Below, in pieces: positions 1-7,904 of a DNA stretch of 64,000 nt (position 1 is its first letter; each line of letters begins with the position of its first letter). The position numbers were made by a program, and so were the translations under genes. The stretch comes from Streptomyces werraensis (GTDB lineage: Bacteria; Actinomycetota; Actinomycetes; Streptomycetales; Streptomycetaceae): the NCBI GenBank assembly GCA_014656175.1, contig BNBX01000005.1, forward strand, positions 200,117-264,116. The letters run 5' to 3'. Under the pieces are notes generated by a model. It was not told the DNA's origin. It saw only the letters and a list, made by a program, of their open reading frames with translations, and did no database searches.

Positions 1-628
1 CGCGGGGCGCCTTGGACTCGGTGATGAAGCGGCTGCCGAGGAACAGGGCGGCGACGCCCACGGGCAGGTTGATCAGGAAGATGGGCCGCCACTCGAGGCC
101 GAAGAGGTTCCCCTCCGTCAGCAGTGCGCCCAGCAGCGGCCCGGAGACCGCGCCGAGGCCGACGATCGCGCCGAACAGGCCGAACACCTTGCCGCGTTCG
201 TGCGCGGGGAAGGTGGCGTGCACGATCGAGAGCACCTGCGGCACCATCAGCGCGGCCATGGCGCCCTGGAGGATGCGGGAGGCGACCAGCATCTCGGGGT
301 TCACGGCGAGCCCGCACAGGGCGGAGGCGACGGTGAAGCCGCCGATGCCGACGAGGAAGACCCGCTTGCGGCCGTGGATGTCGCCGAGCCGCCCGCCGGT
401 GACCAGCCCGGCGGCGAAGGCGAGCGCGTAGCCGGCGGTGATCCACTGGATCTGGCTGAAGGTGGCGCCCTCGTCGCGCTGGATCGACGGGACGGCGATG
501 TTGACGATGGTGACGTCGACGAGGTCCATGAAGGCCGCGGTCATCACGATGGCCAGCGCGAACCAGCGCCGGCGGTCGCCCGTGGCGGGCTCCGGTGTCG
601 GTGCGTGAGCGATGTCGGTGGAGTGCAT
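1..628 (-). CDS. DHA2-type MFS drug efflux transporter (3-prime part outside window)
   Basis: This is the N-terminal 209 residues of a major facilitator transporter of the EmrB/QacA (DHA2, 14-helix) type; the rest lies beyond the left edge. The protein starts MHSTDIAHAP and soon enters a first membrane helix containing the DHA2 signature LVDVTIVNIAVPSIQ. A loop motif GRLGDIHGRKR (motif A between helices 2 and 3) and a GAIVGLGAVSGPLLG stretch (motif C-like, typical of antiporters) follow. Such proteins expel drugs by proton antiport. The ATG at 628 is the first in-frame start after the divergent promoter region. The gene is divergent from a WYL regulator 62 bases away, with an inverted repeat between them, so regulation by that protein is likely. 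Substrate cannot be told. Confidence 0.88.
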   Translation of the reverse strand, partial: MHSTDIAHAPTPEPATGDRRRWFALAIVMTAAFMDLVDVTIVNIAVPSIQRDEGATFSQIQWITAGYALAFAAGLVTGGRLGDIHGRKRVFLVGIGGFTVASALCGLAVNPEMLVASRILQGAMAALMVPQVLSIVHATFPAHERGKVFGLFGAIVGLGAVSGPLLGALLTEGNLFGLEWRPIFLINLPVGVAALFLGSRFITESKAPR

Positions 629-638
629 GTCCGTGACG

Positions 639-670
639 CTAGGACCCCAGTAGGTCAGATCCGGTCCTAG
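639..670. promoter_or_regulatory. Inverted repeat in divergent MFS/WYL promoter, candidate operator
   Basis: CTAGGACC at 639-646 is matched by its exact reverse complement GGTCCTAG at 663-670, with a 16-base spacer that holds another related half, TAGGTC. The repeat sits between the two divergent starts, where a shared operator would be expected. The WYL regulator is the natural candidate to bind it. This is inferred from symmetry and position only. Confidence 0.5.
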
Positions 671-690
671 TGGTGAGGCATGCTCGACGC

Positions 691-1662
691 ATGACGACGG
701 ACACCCCGGCACGGCTGCTCCAGTTGCTCTCCCTCCTCCAGACGCCCCGCGAATGGCCCGGCGGTGAGCTGGCGGACCGGCTCGGTGTCTCCCGGCGCAC
801 GGTCCGCCGGGACATCGAGCGGCTGCGGGACCTCGGCTATCCCGTGCAGGCGACGATGGGCTCGGACGGCGGCTACCGGCTGGTCGCGGGGAAGGCGATG
901 CCGCCGCTGGTGCTGGACGACGAGGAGGCGGTCGCGATCGCGGTCGGCCTGCGGGCAGGCGCCGGGCACGCCCTGGAGGGCGTGGACGAGGCGTCGGTGC
1001 GGGCCCTGGCGAAGCTGGAGCAGGTGCTGCCCGGCAGGCTGCGGCACCGCGTCAGTGTGCTCCAGGCCGCGACGACCCCGCTGACCAGCGGGGACGGCCC
1101 GACGATCGCCCCGGAGACGCTCACGGTGATGGCGTCCACGGTGGCCGGGCACGAACGGCTGCGGTTCTCCTACCGCGCCGCCGACGGCACCGGGTCCCGG
1201 CGCCTGACCGAACCGCACCGGCTGGTGTCCACCGGCCGCCGCTGGTACCTGGTCGCCTACGACCTCGACCGTGCGGACTGGCGCACCTTCCGTGTCGACC
1301 GGGTCAGCGACCCCTTCGCCACCGGCGCCCGCTTCACGCCGCGTGAACTGCCGACGGGCAGTGCCGCGGAGTTCCTGCGGCGGTCCGTGAACCGCGCGCT
1401 CGACTCCTACGAGATCGCCGTCACGTTCGCCGCGCCCGCCGCGACCGTCGCGGCACGGCTCCCGCCCTGGATGGGCGCGCCCGAGCCGCTGGACGAGGAC
1501 AGCTGCCGGCTGCGGGCGACGGTGAGCGGTCCGAAGGACTGGATGGCGGTACGCCTGGCCATGATGGGGCACGCCTTCACCGTCCAGGAACCGCCGGAAC
1601 TGGCGGAGGCGGCACGGGTGCTGGGCGCCCGGCTGACGGACGCGGCGCGCACCGTGGAGTGA
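691..1662 (+). CDS. HTH-WYL transcriptional regulator (YafY/PafC type)
   Basis: A one-component regulator of 323 residues. The N-terminal winged helix (HTH_11/DeoR-like) reads LGVSRRTVRRDIERLRDLGY around residues 31-50. The central and C-terminal part is a WYL domain, marked by RRWYLVAYDLDRADWRTFRVDR, a fold that binds nucleic acid or small ligands. I start it at the ATG at 691 (MTTDTPARLLQ), which fits family N-termini; an upstream GTG at 670 in the same frame would lie in the inverted repeat at 639-670. It is divergent from the MFS pump at the left edge and probably controls it. Ligand unknown. Confidence 0.85.
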   Translation: MTTDTPARLLQLLSLLQTPREWPGGELADRLGVSRRTVRRDIERLRDLGYPVQATMGSDGGYRLVAGKAMPPLVLDDEEAVAIAVGLRAGAGHALEGVDEASVRALAKLEQVLPGRLRHRVSVLQAATTPLTSGDGPTIAPETLTVMASTVAGHERLRFSYRAADGTGSRRLTEPHRLVSTGRRWYLVAYDLDRADWRTFRVDRVSDPFATGARFTPRELPTGSAAEFLRRSVNRALDSYEIAVTFAAPAATVAARLPPWMGAPEPLDEDSCRLRATVSGPKDWMAVRLAMMGHAFTVQEPPELAEAARVLGARLTDAARTVE

Positions 1663-1674
1663 CTCCCGGGCTCG

Positions 1675-1725
1675 CCGGTCCCCCACCCCCGTACGGCACG
1701 CCGGTCCCACCCCCGTACGGCGCGC
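1675..1725. repeat. Short tandem repeat, two 24-26 base units
   Basis: Two near-identical units beginning CCGGTCCC(CC)ACCCCCGTACGGC lie head to tail between the convergent ends of the WYL gene (1662) and the TetR gene (1729). They differ by a two-base length change and one substitution. No coding or regulatory meaning is apparent. Confidence 0.5.
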
Positions 1726-1728
1726 CCG

Positions 1729-2442
1729 TCATCGCCCCCGCGCCGTCACCACCGCGTCCCACGGGAAGTCCCGCAGCGCGGCCAGACTGGCGGCGGCCAG
1801 TTCGGCGGGGCCGTCCGGGCCCTGCGCGGGACAGTCGGACGCCGCCCAGTTCTCCATGGCGGTGCGGACGGCGGCGCCCGCGACGGCCGCGGCGAAGCAC
1901 AGACGGGTGCGGGCGGAGACGTCGGCGTCCGGCTGCGGGGGCGGTCCACCGGTCAGCCGGTGGGCCAGCGCCTCCGCCAGGTCCCGTTCCGAGGCTTGGC
2001 ACGCCTCCGCCCACACCCGGCCGAGGGCGGGGTTGTCCGCCGCGAGCCGGATGAGGGTGCGGACCCAGTTCCAGGACTCCTCCGCGACCCCGAGTCCGGG
2101 GGTGAGGGTGTGCCGCGCGGCCTCCTCGAGCACGCGTGGCAGGGGCGTCCCGGCGGGGGCGGTGCGGACCGCGTCCACCCAGCGCCGGGCGCCCAGCGCG
2201 TAGAGGGGGCCGACGGCCTCCTCCTTGGTGGGGAAGTACCGGTAGAAGGTGCGCGGGGCGACGCCGGCCGCCTGGGCGATGTCCTCGGCGCGGGTGGCGC
2301 GCAGGCCGTCACGGACGAAGAGCCCGGCGGCGGTACGGGCGATGTGCAGGCGGGTCTGCGCCTTGCGGCGTTCGGTCAACGAGCCGTCGGCCGCCGGGTC
2401 TTCGGGGAACGGCGGGGTCGGCGTCGGGGTGGTGCTGCTCAC
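1729..2442 (-). CDS. TetR/AcrR family repressor
   Basis: A TetR-type repressor. The DNA-binding part reads RTAAGLFVRDGLRATRAEDI then AGVAPRTFYRYFPTKEEAV, the classic TetR HTH ending in FYRYFPTKEE. The remaining residues form the helical ligand and dimer domain, rich in Ala, Arg and Trp. An in-frame GTG at 2469 would give nine more residues but lies inside a perfect palindrome (2464-2478), so I take the GTG at 2442 as the more likely start; neither has a good Shine-Dalgarno sequence. No transporter lies next to it on the divergent side, where 430 bases appear gene-free, so its targets beyond its own promoter are unknown. Confidence 0.8.
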   Translation of the reverse strand: MSSTTPTPTPPFPEDPAADGSLTERRKAQTRLHIARTAAGLFVRDGLRATRAEDIAQAAGVAPRTFYRYFPTKEEAVGPLYALGARRWVDAVRTAPAGTPLPRVLEEAARHTLTPGLGVAEESWNWVRTLIRLAADNPALGRVWAEACQASERDLAEALAHRLTGGPPPQPDADVSARTRLCFAAAVAGAAVRTAMENWAASDCPAQGPDGPAELAAASLAALRDFPWDAVVTARGR

Positions 2443-2463
2443 GTTCGGCAGGCTATGCCCATG

Positions 2464-2478
2464 TGGCACAATCTGCCA
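2464..2478. promoter_or_regulatory. Palindrome TGGCA-N5-TGCCA, likely TetR auto-operator
   Basis: TGGCACAATCTGCCA is an inverted repeat with 5-base arms, immediately upstream of the TetR coding region. Position and symmetry suit negative autoregulation by that protein. Known TetR operators have this form, but binding is inferred. Confidence 0.5.
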
Positions 2479-2907
2479 TCTGGCGGGCCACCCCGGGGTT
2501 CAGGTCCGGGGTGACCCGCTGTCGGCGCGGCTTCGCGTCCCGGGCCGGAAGTCCGTACCGGTCTCGGTCCGGGCACAGGAAGAGCCGGGCCCGGCGCCCG
2601 GGGGGACAGGCGCCGGACCCGGCCTGGGAAGTCCCGGCGCCGGGGGGGTGGTGCGTCGGGACGTGGTGCGTGGGCCGGCCCGGGGCCCGAGGCCCCGGAG
2701 CCTTCCGACTGCTGGGTTCTCACGTCTTGTTCCCTGGCCCCGCCGGGTTGAAGCGGCGGGGAACAGCCATGTTTGCGCGGTCTTCCGCCACCTGGCGCAC
2801 GCGGCCCGTGCCCCTCACGCGACCGCGGCGGGCACGCCCGTCACGCGGGACGGCTGCGGCGCGCGCACGCGGGGGCGGGCCGCCGCACCGGCGGACGGAC
2901 GCTCCCG
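2479..2907. other. Gene-free stretch between tetR and hrdD
   Basis: I find no convincing gene in these 429 bases. It holds a GC-rich near-perfect inverted repeat with 14-base arms (2585-2598 and 2609-2622) and the hairpin listed at 2738-2761. Short reading frames here have no plausible ribosome site and no recognisable protein. Confidence 0.5.
2738..2761 (-). terminator. Hairpin downstream of hrdD
   Basis: CCCCGCC at 2738-2744 pairs with GGCGGGG at 2755-2761 around a 10-base loop, 146 bases beyond the hrdD stop codon. There is no clear T-run, as is common for Streptomyces terminators. It may end the hrdD transcript. Confidence 0.35.
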
Positions 2908-3906
2908 TCACGCCGCCGCGTCGAACCCGGTGGAACGGGCCAGCTTCTTCAGCTCCAGCAGGGCGTGCTTCTCGATCTGGCGGATGCGCTCGCGCGTCAG
3001 ACCGTGCTCCTTGCCGACCTCGGTCAGTGTGCGCTCCCGGCCGTCCTCGATGCCGTAGCGCATCTTGATGATGGAGGCCGTGCGCTGGTCGAGGCGGCCG
3101 ATCAGGTCGTCGAGCTCCTCGCTGCGCAGCAGCGTCATCACCGACTGCTCCGGCGACACCGCGGAGGTGTCCTCCAGGAGGTCGCCGAACTGGGTCTCGC
3201 CCTCGTCGTCCACCGACATGTTCAGCGAGACCGGGTCGCGCGCCCAGTCGAGCACGTCGGTGACGCGCTCCGGCGTGGAGCCGAGCTCGGCGGCGATCTC
3301 CGCGGGCTCGGCGTCACGGCCGTGCTCACGGTTGAACTCGCGCTGCACGCGGCGTATCCGGCCCAGCTCCTCCACCAGGTGGACGGGCAGGCGGATCGTG
3401 CGCGACTGGTCGGCTATGGACCGGGTGATGGCCTGCCGGATCCACCAGGTGGCGTACGTCGAGAACTTGAAGCCCTTGCGGTAGTCGAACTTCTCGACCG
3501 CGCGGACCAGGCCGGCGTTGCCCTCCTGGATCAGGTCGAGCAGCGGCAGACCGCTGCGCGGGTACCGCCGGGCGACGGCGACGACCAGGCGGAGGTTGGA
3601 ACGGATGAAGATGTCCTTCGCCCGCTCGCTCTCGTCGACCAGGGCCTGGAGCTCCTCGGGGGTGGCTCCGGCCTTGTTCTCCTCGAGGCCGTCGAGGATC
3701 TGTCGTGCGAACACACCCGCTTCGATGATCTGGGACAGCTCGACTTCCTTGGCGGCGTCGAGCAGCGGTGTGCGCGCGATCTCGTCGAGGTACATGCCGA
3801 CCAGGTCGCGATCGGCGATCTCGCCGCCATGGGCGCGAACACTGCTTGCCGAGTCGACCGTCTCGCCGGAGGCGGACTGACGACGGGCGACGGCACGGGT
3901 TGCCAT
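2908..3906 (-). CDS. hrdD: RNA polymerase group 2 sigma factor HrdD
   Basis: A sigma-70 group 2 factor of 332 residues, the length of HrdD in S. coelicolor. Region 1.2 begins DRDLVGMYLDEIARTPLL. Region 2 holds the core-binding and -10 recognition segments (LPLLDLIQEGNAGLVRAVEK and FKFSTYATWWIRQAITRSI). Region 3 follows with VEELGRIRRVQREFNREHG. Region 4.2 ends the protein with EVGKEHGLTRERIRQIEKHA. The start MATRAVARRQSA and the end STGFDAAA also match HrdD as I remember it. It directs RNA polymerase to promoters resembling those of the principal factor HrdB and is dispensable in known species. The gene is alone and is preceded by a clear SigR-type promoter (4014-4040), so it should be induced by thiol-oxidative stress. 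Confidence 0.95.
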   Translation of the reverse strand: MATRAVARRQSASGETVDSASSVRAHGGEIADRDLVGMYLDEIARTPLLDAAKEVELSQIIEAGVFARQILDGLEENKAGATPEELQALVDESERAKDIFIRSNLRLVVAVARRYPRSGLPLLDLIQEGNAGLVRAVEKFDYRKGFKFSTYATWWIRQAITRSIADQSRTIRLPVHLVEELGRIRRVQREFNREHGRDAEPAEIAAELGSTPERVTDVLDWARDPVSLNMSVDDEGETQFGDLLEDTSAVSPEQSVMTLLRSEELDDLIGRLDQRTASIIKMRYGIEDGRERTLTEVGKEHGLTRERIRQIEKHALLELKKLARSTGFDAAA

Positions 3907-4013
3907 GCGTGCTCCCTTGCGATGATGAGGTCAGCGGGTGGTCCTGCGGACACTCGGCACGGTCTTCAGGGTCTCGTCCGGACTCTGCTCGGGTGCCCGC
4001 ATCCGTAGGAAAC

Positions 4014-4040
4014 AACGACTGGAATCAGGACAGAATTCCC
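4014..4040 (-). promoter_or_regulatory. SigR-type promoter of hrdD
   Basis: Read on the minus strand, GGGAAT (4040-4035) is followed after exactly 18 bases by GTT (4016-4014). This is the consensus of the disulphide-stress sigma factor SigR, GGGAAT-N18-GTT. It lies about 110 bases before the hrdD ATG. hrdD is an established SigR target in S. coelicolor, so sequence and literature agree. Confidence 0.85.
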
Positions 4041-4100
4041 AACCCGCTCCCCGATTTTTCTGATCATGCAGTACCCTGTCCGGCCACGCAGGGAGGTGCG

Positions 4101-4619
4101 ATGCCGTCGGATCACGCGGAGGTGCAGGTCAGACCGGGGGACGAGGGTGACCTCGCGGCCCTCACCGACCTCTACAACCACTACGTACGTGAGACGGCCG
4201 TCACGTTCGACACCACGCCGTTCACTCCGGCGGAGCGACGCCCCTGGCTGCTCTCCCACCCTGTAGACGGCCCCCACCGCCTGATGGTTGCCACGGACGC
4301 CGGGTCCGGCAGGATCCTCGGGTACGCCTCGTCGAGCCCGTTCCGCGCGAAGCCCGCCTACGCGACGTCCGTGGAGACGACGGTGTACGTCGCCCCGGAC
4401 GCCGGTCGGCGCGGCATCGGCACCCTGCTCTACCAGGCTCTTTTCGACGCCCTGGCGGACGAGGGGCTGCACCGCGCCTACGCGGGCATCGCGCAGCCGA
4501 ACGCCGCCTCGACGCGGCTGCACGAGCGGTTCGGCTTCCGGTACGTCGGCACCTACCGCGAGGTGGGTCACAAGTTCGGCCGCTGGTGGGACGTGGCCTG
4601 GCACGAGAAGGAGATGTGA
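4101..4619 (+). CDS. GNAT N-acetyltransferase, phosphinothricin acetyltransferase-like
   Basis: A 172-residue acetyltransferase of the GNAT superfamily that moves an acetyl group from acetyl-CoA to an amine. The protein is laid out like phosphinothricin/methionine-sulfone acetyltransferases (Bar/Pat/YncA): an early YNHYVRETAVTFDTTPFT segment, then motif A VYVAPDAGRRGIGTLLYQAL with the pyrophosphate-binding RRGIGT, then NAASTRLHERFGFRYVGTY and a C-terminal FGRWWDVAWHEKEM. The ATG at 4101 follows a GGGAGG ribosome site at 4091-4096. It is divergent from hrdD across 194 bases. True substrate is unknown; such chromosomal copies often detoxify amino-acid analogues. Confidence 0.85.
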   Translation: MPSDHAEVQVRPGDEGDLAALTDLYNHYVRETAVTFDTTPFTPAERRPWLLSHPVDGPHRLMVATDAGSGRILGYASSSPFRAKPAYATSVETTVYVAPDAGRRGIGTLLYQALFDALADEGLHRAYAGIAQPNAASTRLHERFGFRYVGTYREVGHKFGRWWDVAWHEKEM

Positions 4620-4658
4620 CACCACTCCCTCGGCGGTCCGACGCCACGGGGGCCCGTC

Positions 4659-5444
4659 TCAGCCGAACTGCACCGACCGCTTGGCCAGCCCCATCCAGAA
4701 CCCGTCGATCACGGACTTCTGTTCCCCGAGCTCGCCTGCCGCGTCCGCGGCGCCCATGGTGACGAAGAGCGGGGCGAAGTGCTCGGTGCGCGGGTGGGCG
4801 AGCCGGCCCGCCGGGGACTTGCGGGTGAAGTCGAGCAGCGCGTCCACGTCCCGTGCCTGGAGCGCCTCCCTGCCCCACGCGTCGAACTCGGCCGACCAGG
4901 CGGGGATGCCGCCCTGGCGCAGCGCGGCGAGGTTGTGGGTGAAGAAGCCGGAGCCGACGATCAGCACGCCCTCGTCGCGCAGCGGGGCGAGGCGGCGGCC
5001 GATCTCCATCAGCTTCACGGGGTCGAGGGTCGGCATGGACACCTGGAGGACGGGGATGTCGGCGTCCGGGTACATCTCGACGAGCGGGACGTAGGCGCCG
5101 TGGTCCAGGCCCCGGTCGGGGACGTCCTGGACGGGGGTGCCGGGGGCGCGCAGCAGCTTGCGCACGGACTCGGCGAGTTCGGGGGCGCCGGGGGCGGGGT
5201 AGGTCACCCGGTAGTAGTGCTCGGGGAAGCCCCAGAAGTCGTAGACCAGGGGGACGGTCTCGGTGGCGCCGAGGGCGAGCGGGGCCTCCTCCCAGTGGGC
5301 GGAGACGACGAGGATCGCCTTGGGGCGGGGCAGGCCCGCGGACCAGGCGGCCAGCTCGCCGGGCCAGACGGGGTCGTCGGCCAGGGGCGGGGCGCCGTGG
5401 CTGAGATAGAGCGCCGGCATGCGCTCCTGAGTGGCGGCGGTCAT
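4659..5444 (-). CDS. DODA-type extradiol ring-cleavage dioxygenase
   Basis: A 261-residue protein of the class III extradiol dioxygenase family (4,5-DOPA dioxygenase/YgiD, LigB fold), non-haem iron or zinc enzymes that open catechol rings. Likely metal and catalytic histidines are visible in YLSHGAPPLADDP near the N-terminus, in VVSAHWEEAPLALG, in DHGAYVPLVEMYPDADIPVL and in GSGFFTHNLAAL. I choose the ATG at 5444, which has a strong GGAAGGAG site at 5452-5459; the open frame continues upstream without a better start. A MarR gene is divergent 140 bases away, so regulation by that protein in response to an aromatic compound is a reasonable inference. Confidence 0.88.
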   Translation of the reverse strand: MTAATQERMPALYLSHGAPPLADDPVWPGELAAWSAGLPRPKAILVVSAHWEEAPLALGATETVPLVYDFWGFPEHYYRVTYPAPGAPELAESVRKLLRAPGTPVQDVPDRGLDHGAYVPLVEMYPDADIPVLQVSMPTLDPVKLMEIGRRLAPLRDEGVLIVGSGFFTHNLAALRQGGIPAWSAEFDAWGREALQARDVDALLDFTRKSPAGRLAHPRTEHFAPLFVTMGAADAAGELGEQKSVIDGFWMGLAKRSVQFG

Positions 5445-5505
5445 GACGGCGACTCCTTCCAGCGGTGCGTGCGTCGTCCGGTGTGCGGTGCGGCCGAGCG
5501 ATCTA

Positions 5506-5560
5506 CTTGAACTCTCAACCTTCACTCACGACTGTACGCCCCTTTTGTTTAACGTTCAAG
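5506..5560. promoter_or_regulatory. TTGAAC/GTTCAA motifs in dioxygenase-MarR divergent promoter
   Basis: CTTGAAC at 5506-5512 and its reverse complement GTTCAAG at 5554-5560 lie between the two divergent starts. Each belongs to a local imperfect palindrome (TTGA-N4-TCAA at 5507-5518; a TTGTTTAACGTTCAA stretch at the other end). TTGAA/TTCAA palindromes are typical MarR sites, so these are probably the operators of the adjacent MarR protein. Confidence 0.5.
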
Positions 5561-5584
5561 AAGAACGCCCGTACAGTGGAGTAC

Positions 5585-6103
5585 ATGAACACGGCACCCG
5601 CATCATCGGCAGCCGCCGGGGAGCCCCGCTGGCTCACCGACGAGGAACAGCGCGTCTGGCGTGCGTACGTCGACGCCACCACGCTCCTGGAGGACCACCT
5701 CGACCGTCAGCTCCAGCGGGACGCGGGCATGCCGCACGTCTACTACGGCCTGCTGGTCAAGCTGGCCGAGGCGCCCCGCAGGCGGCTGCGGATGACGGAG
5801 CTGGCGAAGGACGCCAAGATCACCCGCTCCCGTCTGTCGCACGCGGTCGCGCGGCTCGAGAAGAACGGCTGGGTCCGCCGGGAGGACTGCCCCTCCGACA
5901 AGCGCGGCCAGTTCGCCGTGCTCACCGACGAGGGCATGGAGGTGCTGCGCCGCCACGCGCCCGGCCATGTCAACGCCGTACGGCAGGCGGTGTTCGACCG
6001 GCTCACCCCGGAACAGCAGAAGTCCCTCGGCGAGATCATGGGGATCGTCGCCGAGGGACTTCAGCCGAGCGAAGCGGGTGCGGACCTGCCCTGGCTCCGC
6101 TGA
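5585..6103 (+). CDS. MarR family transcriptional regulator
   Basis: A 172-residue MarR-type winged-helix regulator. The HTH core is MTELAKDAKITRSRLSHAVA followed by the wing region KNGWVRREDCPSDKRGQFAV, which matches the DxR(G/x) pattern of the family; the surrounding helices form the dimer interface. The start at 5585 comes just after a cluster of TTGAA-type repeats. It is divergent from the DODA-type dioxygenase, the usual arrangement for a ligand-responsive repressor that controls an aromatic-compound enzyme and itself. Cysteine in the wing (REDCPSD) could allow redox sensing, but this is speculation. Confidence 0.88.
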   Translation: MNTAPASSAAAGEPRWLTDEEQRVWRAYVDATTLLEDHLDRQLQRDAGMPHVYYGLLVKLAEAPRRRLRMTELAKDAKITRSRLSHAVARLEKNGWVRREDCPSDKRGQFAVLTDEGMEVLRRHAPGHVNAVRQAVFDRLTPEQQKSLGEIMGIVAEGLQPSEAGADLPWLR

Positions 6104-6140
6104 CGCCGCGGAAGCCGGGGCAGGTCCTTCGGAACCGCTC

Positions 6141-6159
6141 GGAAGGGGCGTCCCCTTCC
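6141..6159. terminator. Hairpin between convergent marR and MFS genes
   Basis: GGAAGGGG (6141-6148) pairs with CCCCTTCC (6152-6159) around a three-base loop, in the 94 bases between the ends of the convergent marR and MFS genes. It could stop transcription from both sides. Confidence 0.5.
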
Positions 6160-6197
6160 CCTCCCGCGCGGATGGCTCCGGGAGGCGGGCCCGTCGG

Positions 6198-7757
6198 TCA
6201 GTGCATGGCCACCGGCACGGCGGCCGCCTCGGTCTCCGCGGCCGCGTCCGAGGACCCGGCGACCGCCGTGGAGCCCGGACGGCCCGCGTTGATCAGGGTC
6301 AGGGCGACGGCCGCGGCCACCACCAGGATCCCGACCGCGAACCAGATGGCGCTGGTGTAGCCCTGCACCTGCCCCTGGAGCTGGACCAGTTGCTGCTGGG
6401 CCCGGCCGGAGGCGCCGCCGATGTGGTCGGCGACGTAGGCGGTGGTGGCGGAGGCGGCGATCGTGTTCAGCAGGGCCGTGCCGATCGCGCCGCCCACCTG
6501 CTGCGAGGTGTTCACCATCGCGGAGGCGACACCGGAGTCACGCGGCTCGACGCCCAGGGTGGCCAGCGACATGGCCGGCATGAACGCCGTACCCATGCCG
6601 AGGCCGAGCAGCAGCATGCCGGGCAGCAGCACGGCCGCGTACGAGGTGCCGATCTCCAGCTGGGTCAGCAGCAGCATGCCGACCGCCGCGACCAGGAAGC
6701 CGGGGCCCATCAGCAGCCGGGGCGCGACCCGGGTCATCAGCCGGGTGCCGATCTGCGTGGAGCCCGTGATCATGCCCGCGATCATCGGCAGGAAGGCGAA
6801 GCCGGTCTTCACCGGCGAGTACCCCTTCACGACCTGCAGGTAGTAGGTGAGGAAGAGGAACAGGCCGAACATCGCGATGATCGCCAGGCCCAGCGACAGG
6901 TAGACCCCGCCGCGGTTGCGCTCGGTGATCACGCGCAGCGGCAGCAGCGGCGCCTTGACCCGGGCCTCGACGGCGACGAACGCGGCGAGCAGCACGGCCG
7001 AGGCGACGAACATGCCGATCGTGACGGTGTCGCTCCAGCCCTCGGACTCGGCGCGGGTGAAGCCGTAGACCAGCGCGACCAGGCCCAGGGTGGACAGGAT
7101 CACGCCGGGGACGTCGAGCGGGGAGCGGTTGCGGCCGCCCTTGGGCTCACGGATGACGAAGTAGGCGCCGGCCGCGGCCACCACGGCGAACGGGATGTTC
7201 ACGAAGAACGTCCAGCGCCAGTCCAGGTACTCGGTGAGGAAACCGCCGAGGATCAGGCCGACGGCGCCGCCGCCGCCGGCGATCGCGCCGTAGATGCCGA
7301 ACGCCTTGGCGCGCTCCTTGCCGTCGGTGAACATCACCGCGAGCAGCGACAGCGCGGCGGGCGCGAGCAGCGCGCCGAACGCGCCCTGGAGTGCGCGGGC
7401 GCCGAACATCATCGCCTCGTTGGTGGCCGCGCCGCCGAGCGCGGACGCCAGCGCGAAGCCGCCGAGACCGACCACGAAGGCCCGCTTGCGCCCCCACAGG
7501 TCGGCGATCCGGCCGCCGAACAGCAGCAGTCCGCCGAAGGCCAGGGCGTATGCGGTGACCACCCACTGGCGGTTGCCGTCCGAGATGCCGAGGTCCTGCT
7601 GGGCGGAGGGCAGGGCGATGTTCACGATGGTGGCGTCCAGGACGACCATCAGCTGGGCGATCGCGATGAAGACGAGCGCTTTCCAGCGGTTGGCGTCCGG
7701 GCCGCCTGCGTCGGCGCGGCCCGGGGCCTTTCCGGCCGGGGAGACTGTTTCAGACAT
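6198..7757 (-). CDS. DHA2-type MFS drug efflux transporter
   Basis: A complete 519-residue transporter of the EmrB/QacA (14 transmembrane helix) family. The first helix has the signature LMVVLDATIVNIALPSAQQD. Motif A reads GGRIADLWGRKRA, and the motif C-like region AIAGGGGAVGLILGGFLTE marks a drug:H+ antiporter. About fourteen hydrophobic segments continue to residue 490, followed by a short Ala/Glu-rich cytoplasmic tail. I use the ATG at 7757 (MSETVS); a GTG four codons earlier (7769) is also possible, and neither has a strong ribosome site. It lies 147 bases downstream of a TetR gene on the same strand, so it is probably the target of that repressor. Substrate unknown. Confidence 0.9.
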   Translation of the reverse strand: MSETVSPAGKAPGRADAGGPDANRWKALVFIAIAQLMVVLDATIVNIALPSAQQDLGISDGNRQWVVTAYALAFGGLLLFGGRIADLWGRKRAFVVGLGGFALASALGGAATNEAMMFGARALQGAFGALLAPAALSLLAVMFTDGKERAKAFGIYGAIAGGGGAVGLILGGFLTEYLDWRWTFFVNIPFAVVAAAGAYFVIREPKGGRNRSPLDVPGVILSTLGLVALVYGFTRAESEGWSDTVTIGMFVASAVLLAAFVAVEARVKAPLLPLRVITERNRGGVYLSLGLAIIAMFGLFLFLTYYLQVVKGYSPVKTGFAFLPMIAGMITGSTQIGTRLMTRVAPRLLMGPGFLVAAVGMLLLTQLEIGTSYAAVLLPGMLLLGLGMGTAFMPAMSLATLGVEPRDSGVASAMVNTSQQVGGAIGTALLNTIAASATTAYVADHIGGASGRAQQQLVQLQGQVQGYTSAIWFAVGILVVAAAVALTLINAGRPGSTAVAGSSDAAAETEAAAVPVAMH

Positions 7758-7904
7758 GGAAGTACCCACTTCGGGACGTGTAGCGGAATGAATGTGTGAG
7801 TAACGAAAAATCGGGCGTGTTCGGCGAACGGCGCGTCCCCGTCGACGGCCGTCGGTGCCGGTGCCCGTGGTCAGGACGGGCGGCCTGAAGGTGTCAGGAG
7901 TGGC

